64,000 nt of DNA from NCBI GenBank assembly GCA_028456385.1, contig JALNQF010000186.1:1-64000 (forward strand). Reading direction: 5' to 3'. Each line of letters begins with the position of its first letter. Within the stretch, counting starts at the first letter, position 1. Of the stretch, positions 60,821 through 64,000 are shown one piece after another. The stretch is from Ophiosphaerella korrae. Taxonomy: Eukaryota > Ascomycota > Dothideomycetes > Pleosporales > Phaeosphaeriaceae. The notes below the pieces were generated by a model. That model did no database searches and was not told where the DNA came from. It saw only the letters and a program-made list of their open reading frames with translations. Both the position numbers and the translations under genes were made by a program.

Positions 60821-62780
60821 CCTAGCTAATTTAGTTATTAGAAGAAGTAAAGCGTAAGTAGTATATAGTCTAAGCTAATATAATAGTAAAAAGCTTAACT
60901 AAGAAAAGAAGAAAAGTACTTCTAAGTAGTTATAAGTTAGATAGAACTAACTAGGTAGTAGTTAAAATATACTTAAATAACTTAATTACTAAAAAGAAAG
61001 ATATATAACTTATAATTAAAGCCTTCGAAATATAGAATAAAGAACTATAAGAGTATATTAAGTAAAATAAAATCTAAATTAAGGCTATTATAGTAGGATA
61101 GAATAGGATAGAATAAGTTACTAAAAGACTAGAGATAAGTATAATAAAAAAACTACCTAAGATACTTGTACTTAAAAAATTTAATAGAACAAGAAAGAAA
61201 CTAAGACTTTTTCTAGCCTTAGTATAACTATAAATAGATATACAAGTACTATACTTTAATATAGAAGAAAAGAAGGTTATATATATTAGAATATACCTAA
61301 AAAGAAAAGCTATAAAATAGTTTAAACTCTATTAGATAGACTATAGTCTATAAACTCTATAAATAAGAAAGAATAAAATAATAGCTATTTTTAGAAGCTA
61401 TAAATACTTTATATAAAGAATACGAGTAGTATTTAAAGATATAGATATTACCTAATAAGTAGAAGAAAAGCTTAAAAGACTTAAGTAATAAAAAAGTATT
61501 CTAGAATATATATTAGAATTTATATAACTATTATAAAATATAGAATAGAATAAACTATCTCTTATAATAAAGTTTAAATAAGAACTAAATAAGAAAATCT
61601 AATATAAATTAATTTAGATAGAAAAGCTAAGTATATTAATAGCTCTAAAGGTATAAGTAATATAAGTAGATAATAACTTCTAAGAATAGAGAATAAATAA
61701 ATATAGTAGATATTATAGTAACTATAATACTAGAGACCCTATAATATTAGATACTAATAAATATAGTAAGAAGAAAAACAAAGACTTTACGTACTTTAAC
61801 TATAGTAAAAAAAGCTACTATATAAAGAACTTCTAATTAAAGAAAAAAAAAATAGTATATTATAAATATAAGAAGCTAAAATACTTTATAAAAGACTATA
61901 GAAGTAAAGATCTTAAGAAAGATAAGAAAACCTAGTTAAAGATAACTAAAGACAAGAAAGAAGTACCTAAAGTATAAGCTAAGACTTAAGAAAAAGTAGT
62001 AGTAAGTAAAGAACTATAATATATAATACTTTACTAGACCTTTTATTATAAAAATAACTACTATATATACTTTTCTAGTAAGTAGATAGTAGGATAGTTC
62101 TTATAAAAGAATAGAGTAGTAGTAATAAAAGAAAAAGTCTAAGAATAGTTTAAAGAAACTAATAAGGCTACTCCTAAAAGTAATAAAGAATAAGTTAAAA
62201 TTAAAAGTATAGAGTAAACCTAAGTTAATAAAAGCTATAATAACTATACTATAATAGATATAGTAAAATAAAATAAGTATTAGTAGTTTGTTTAGAAATA
62301 CTTACTAGTTATAAGTATAGAGGAAGTGTATAAAGACTAGATAATACGTAATTCTAAAAATATAAAGTTTATAGTATTTTAGTAATAGATAAAGTAATAT
62401 ATAGTTATAGTAAGAAGAATACTTATATAAAAATAATATTAGTTCTTTATAAGAAAAACGTAATAGATTAATAAAGCCTATATACTAAGTATACTAGTAG
62501 TATACTATATCTTAGTATAAATAAGACCTAGAACTAATAAATACTAAGAAGGAGATTATTAGAGAATAGATCTAGAATATCTAGTATATTTTAAAGTATC
62601 TAAGGTATTATATCTAAATACTAACTACTATATATATAGAGAAGCTAAGGCAAGAAACTATACCTAGCTAGTAAGAAGAGAAGAGATATTATAAGTTAGG
62701 AATTAATTAGTATACCTAATAAAGAGTATATAGTAATTAAACCTAGAAAAAAATTACTTAAAGAATATATCCTAAGAAGA
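60821..62780 (+). pseudogene. gag and start of protease region, copy A4
   Basis: Full Gag relic of the A3 subfamily. Zin knuckles lie at about 61787-61900 with Cys and His codons turned to Tyr. It ends at about 62780, at the point equivalent to A1 14125, where an inverted LTR fragment of A7 begins. No pol beyond this. Confidence 0.83.
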
Positions 62781-63032
62781 TTATTACTCTACTTACTCTA
62801 TACTTTATTAGTACTTAAGTTAGGGCTAATTAGTTCTATCTTAATTTCTCTTGTTATATTTGTAATACTATTTCTCTTTCTAGGTAGGTTTTTATTTTTC
62901 TATCTTAAGGCTAAGGTTATTAACCTAGTTTCTTTATTAATATTAAGTTCTTTACCTTCTCTCTTAATACCTACTAAGTCTACTTACTATTACCTTTAAT
63001 TAGCTAATTACGTATTATTTTATAGTATTAAA

Positions 63033-63522
63033 ATATTTCTTTATTCTTACTATAAGTCTTTTAACCCTTTATTAGTTTACTTTTCTTTAAAGTATAGTAA
63101 TACTTATTTATTATATAACTTATTTAGTATATCTCTAGTAAAATATAAGTTAAAAATACTAATTTATATATCTATACTTACTTATAATAGAGAGAGCTAT
63201 TAACTATACTTAAGAAAGACTATTATTATAGATTATAGAAGCTAAAAAAGAATATAATTAGATTCTAAGTATATAAGTAGAAAATTATACTTATTTAGTT
63301 TATCTTTATAAGATAAAGGCTTTAAATAATAAAAAGTCTATTACGTAAGCTATTCTCTTAGAGTCTAAACTAGACTTTTAGTCTATAATTAAGGCTACTT
63401 AAATTCCTACTATATTAGGCGCGTCTAGCGCCTCTCTACCTACTATTAGTAATATAGGTCTTCTCTATTTACTACTAAGTAATCTAAAAGGTTTTAATTT
63501 TAGAACTCCTCTAGTTTCTTAA
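63033..63522 (+). pseudogene. antisense Zn2Cys6-like / coiled-coil gene relic (A7 copy)
   Basis: Exon 1 63033-63144 starts at ATA and is 27 nt (9 codons) shorter than in A1. Intron 63145-63190 is 46 nt (donor ATAAGT, acceptor AATAG). Exon 2 63191-63522 (2 + 330 nt) is relatively open, helical and Lys-rich. The reading frame is preserved despite the deletion in exon 1. Confidence 0.52.
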
Positions 63523-64000
63523 AGTAGTTAAGGTTACCTTCTAGTTTCTATATAGTTTCTTATAGTTACCCTTTCTTACCTATATTTATCTATTTTACTA
63601 AGTAGTAGTTTCTTTTATTTTAAAACTAATACTATAAGATTTCTTTAACTTTCTATTCTTTTTATTCTCTATATATATCTACTTTGTATACTAGTAGTTT
63701 TACTTCTTATAGTACTTTTTCTAGTAGTACTATATAAAATATTAGGTATATCTTTATCTTTATTAGTAGCTTTAGTTTAAATATAACTAGTATAACTTTC
63801 TTTTTAATTTTATATACTTGTATTTTAATATAATTTAGTTTTAAACTTAATTATTTACTCTTAATATTTCTTTATACTAACTATACTTTTTCTCTCTCTT
63901 TAAATTAAACTCTTTTTTTATACTTTCTATTATAATATTTTACTATTTAATTTTATAAGAATTCTATATCCTATTATAGTTAGTTATATATTTCTTTTAA
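63510..64000 (-). pseudogene. A7 pol C-terminus (chromodomain and integrase tail)
   Basis: Complement matches A5 41765-42250: chromodomain about 63520-63690, then the integrase C-terminal region to the window end. Heavily mutated. Overlaps the antisense gene end. Confidence 0.75.

Larger units (their letters stand above)
1..64000. other. RIP-degraded AT-rich retrotransposon block
   Basis: Seen: TA dinucleotides dominate, CA and TG are almost missing on both strands, and CG survives fairly often (GCG, ACG, CGC). Coding relics contain TAG and TAA where Gln or Trp would be expected and almost no TGA. Known: this is the signature of repeat-induced point mutation, C to T with preference for CpA, acting on duplicated DNA in filamentous ascomycetes. 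Inferred: the block is silent heterochromatin, possibly subtelomeric or pericentromeric. The only stretch with near-normal CA/TG content that I noticed is 6948-7110. Confidence 0.93.
62781..64000 (-). mobile_element. Ty3/Gypsy family A copy A7, 3' end, runs off the window
   Basis: Minus strand. Only the first 87 bp of its 3' LTR remain (62781-62867, complement TATTACAAATATAACAAG). The purine tract complement (62868-62885), the antisense gene and the pol C-terminus follow. The integrase region continues past 64000. Confidence 0.85.

Noticed and set aside
1..64000. Mitochondrial or bacterial low-GC DNA
   Set aside because: LTR retrotransposons with 5-bp TSDs, chromodomain integrases and the dinucleotide pattern of RIP are nuclear and fungal. 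No ribosomal or organellar genes are visible.

Overview
The window is a heterochromatic, extremely AT-rich block from a filamentous ascomycete, made almost wholly of old LTR retrotransposons destroyed by repeat-induced point mutation (RIP). CpA and TpG are nearly absent and TpA is everywhere. CpG is comparatively well kept, which points to RIP rather than CpG deamination. In 12241-12300, for example, I count 11 TA against 1 CA and no TG. No intact protein-coding gene, rRNA, tRNA or CRISPR array is visible. All genes are relics in which CAA, CAG and TGG codons have become TAA or TAG. The species cannot be named from this.

Three chromodomain-bearing Ty3/Gypsy (chromovirus) families are present. 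Family A (internal region about 6.15 kb, LTRs about 427-495 bp) has copies A0 (1-4059, -), A8 (4060-5934, +), A6 (10121-12009, -), A1 (12010-18594, +), A2 (18701-39396, +), A5 (40651-47700, -), A3/A4 (47985-62780, +) and A7 (62781-64000, -). Family B (about 6.8 kb) has B1 (20907-27722, +) and B2 (29463-36195, -), both nested in A2, and a rearranged B3 (49973-55943). Family C is a chromodomain scrap at 55990-56330. Target-site duplications (TSDs) fix the nesting: A2 CCTAC, A5 TTTTA, B1 AAAGA, B2 ACTAG, solo LTR TATAT.

Between the retroelements lie non-LTR segments. 5935-10120 is an unrecognised relic read in one frame for about 4 kb and split in frame by a 163-bp, RIP-free solo LTR. A hAT-like transposase relic was split by A2 and A5 into 18595-18700, 39402-40650 and 47706-47984. 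A multi-exon gene of unknown function lies on the minus strand at about 56460-57780, and its introns resemble each other.

The most interesting content is of two kinds. First, every family A copy that keeps its 3' end carries a gene on the strand opposite to gag-pol, between the pol end and the 3' LTR. It is a Zn(II)2Cys6-like cysteine motif followed by a coiled-coil-like part. The two parts are joined across a 46-nt putative intron whose removal restores the frame in all six copies. Second, the minus-strand gene at 56460-57780 has at least three consecutive introns sharing an AT-rich core and a TATACTAAT branch-like site, which resembles introner-like elements. The LTRs of family A also carry exchangeable subfamily-specific tandem-repeat cassettes at one fixed position.
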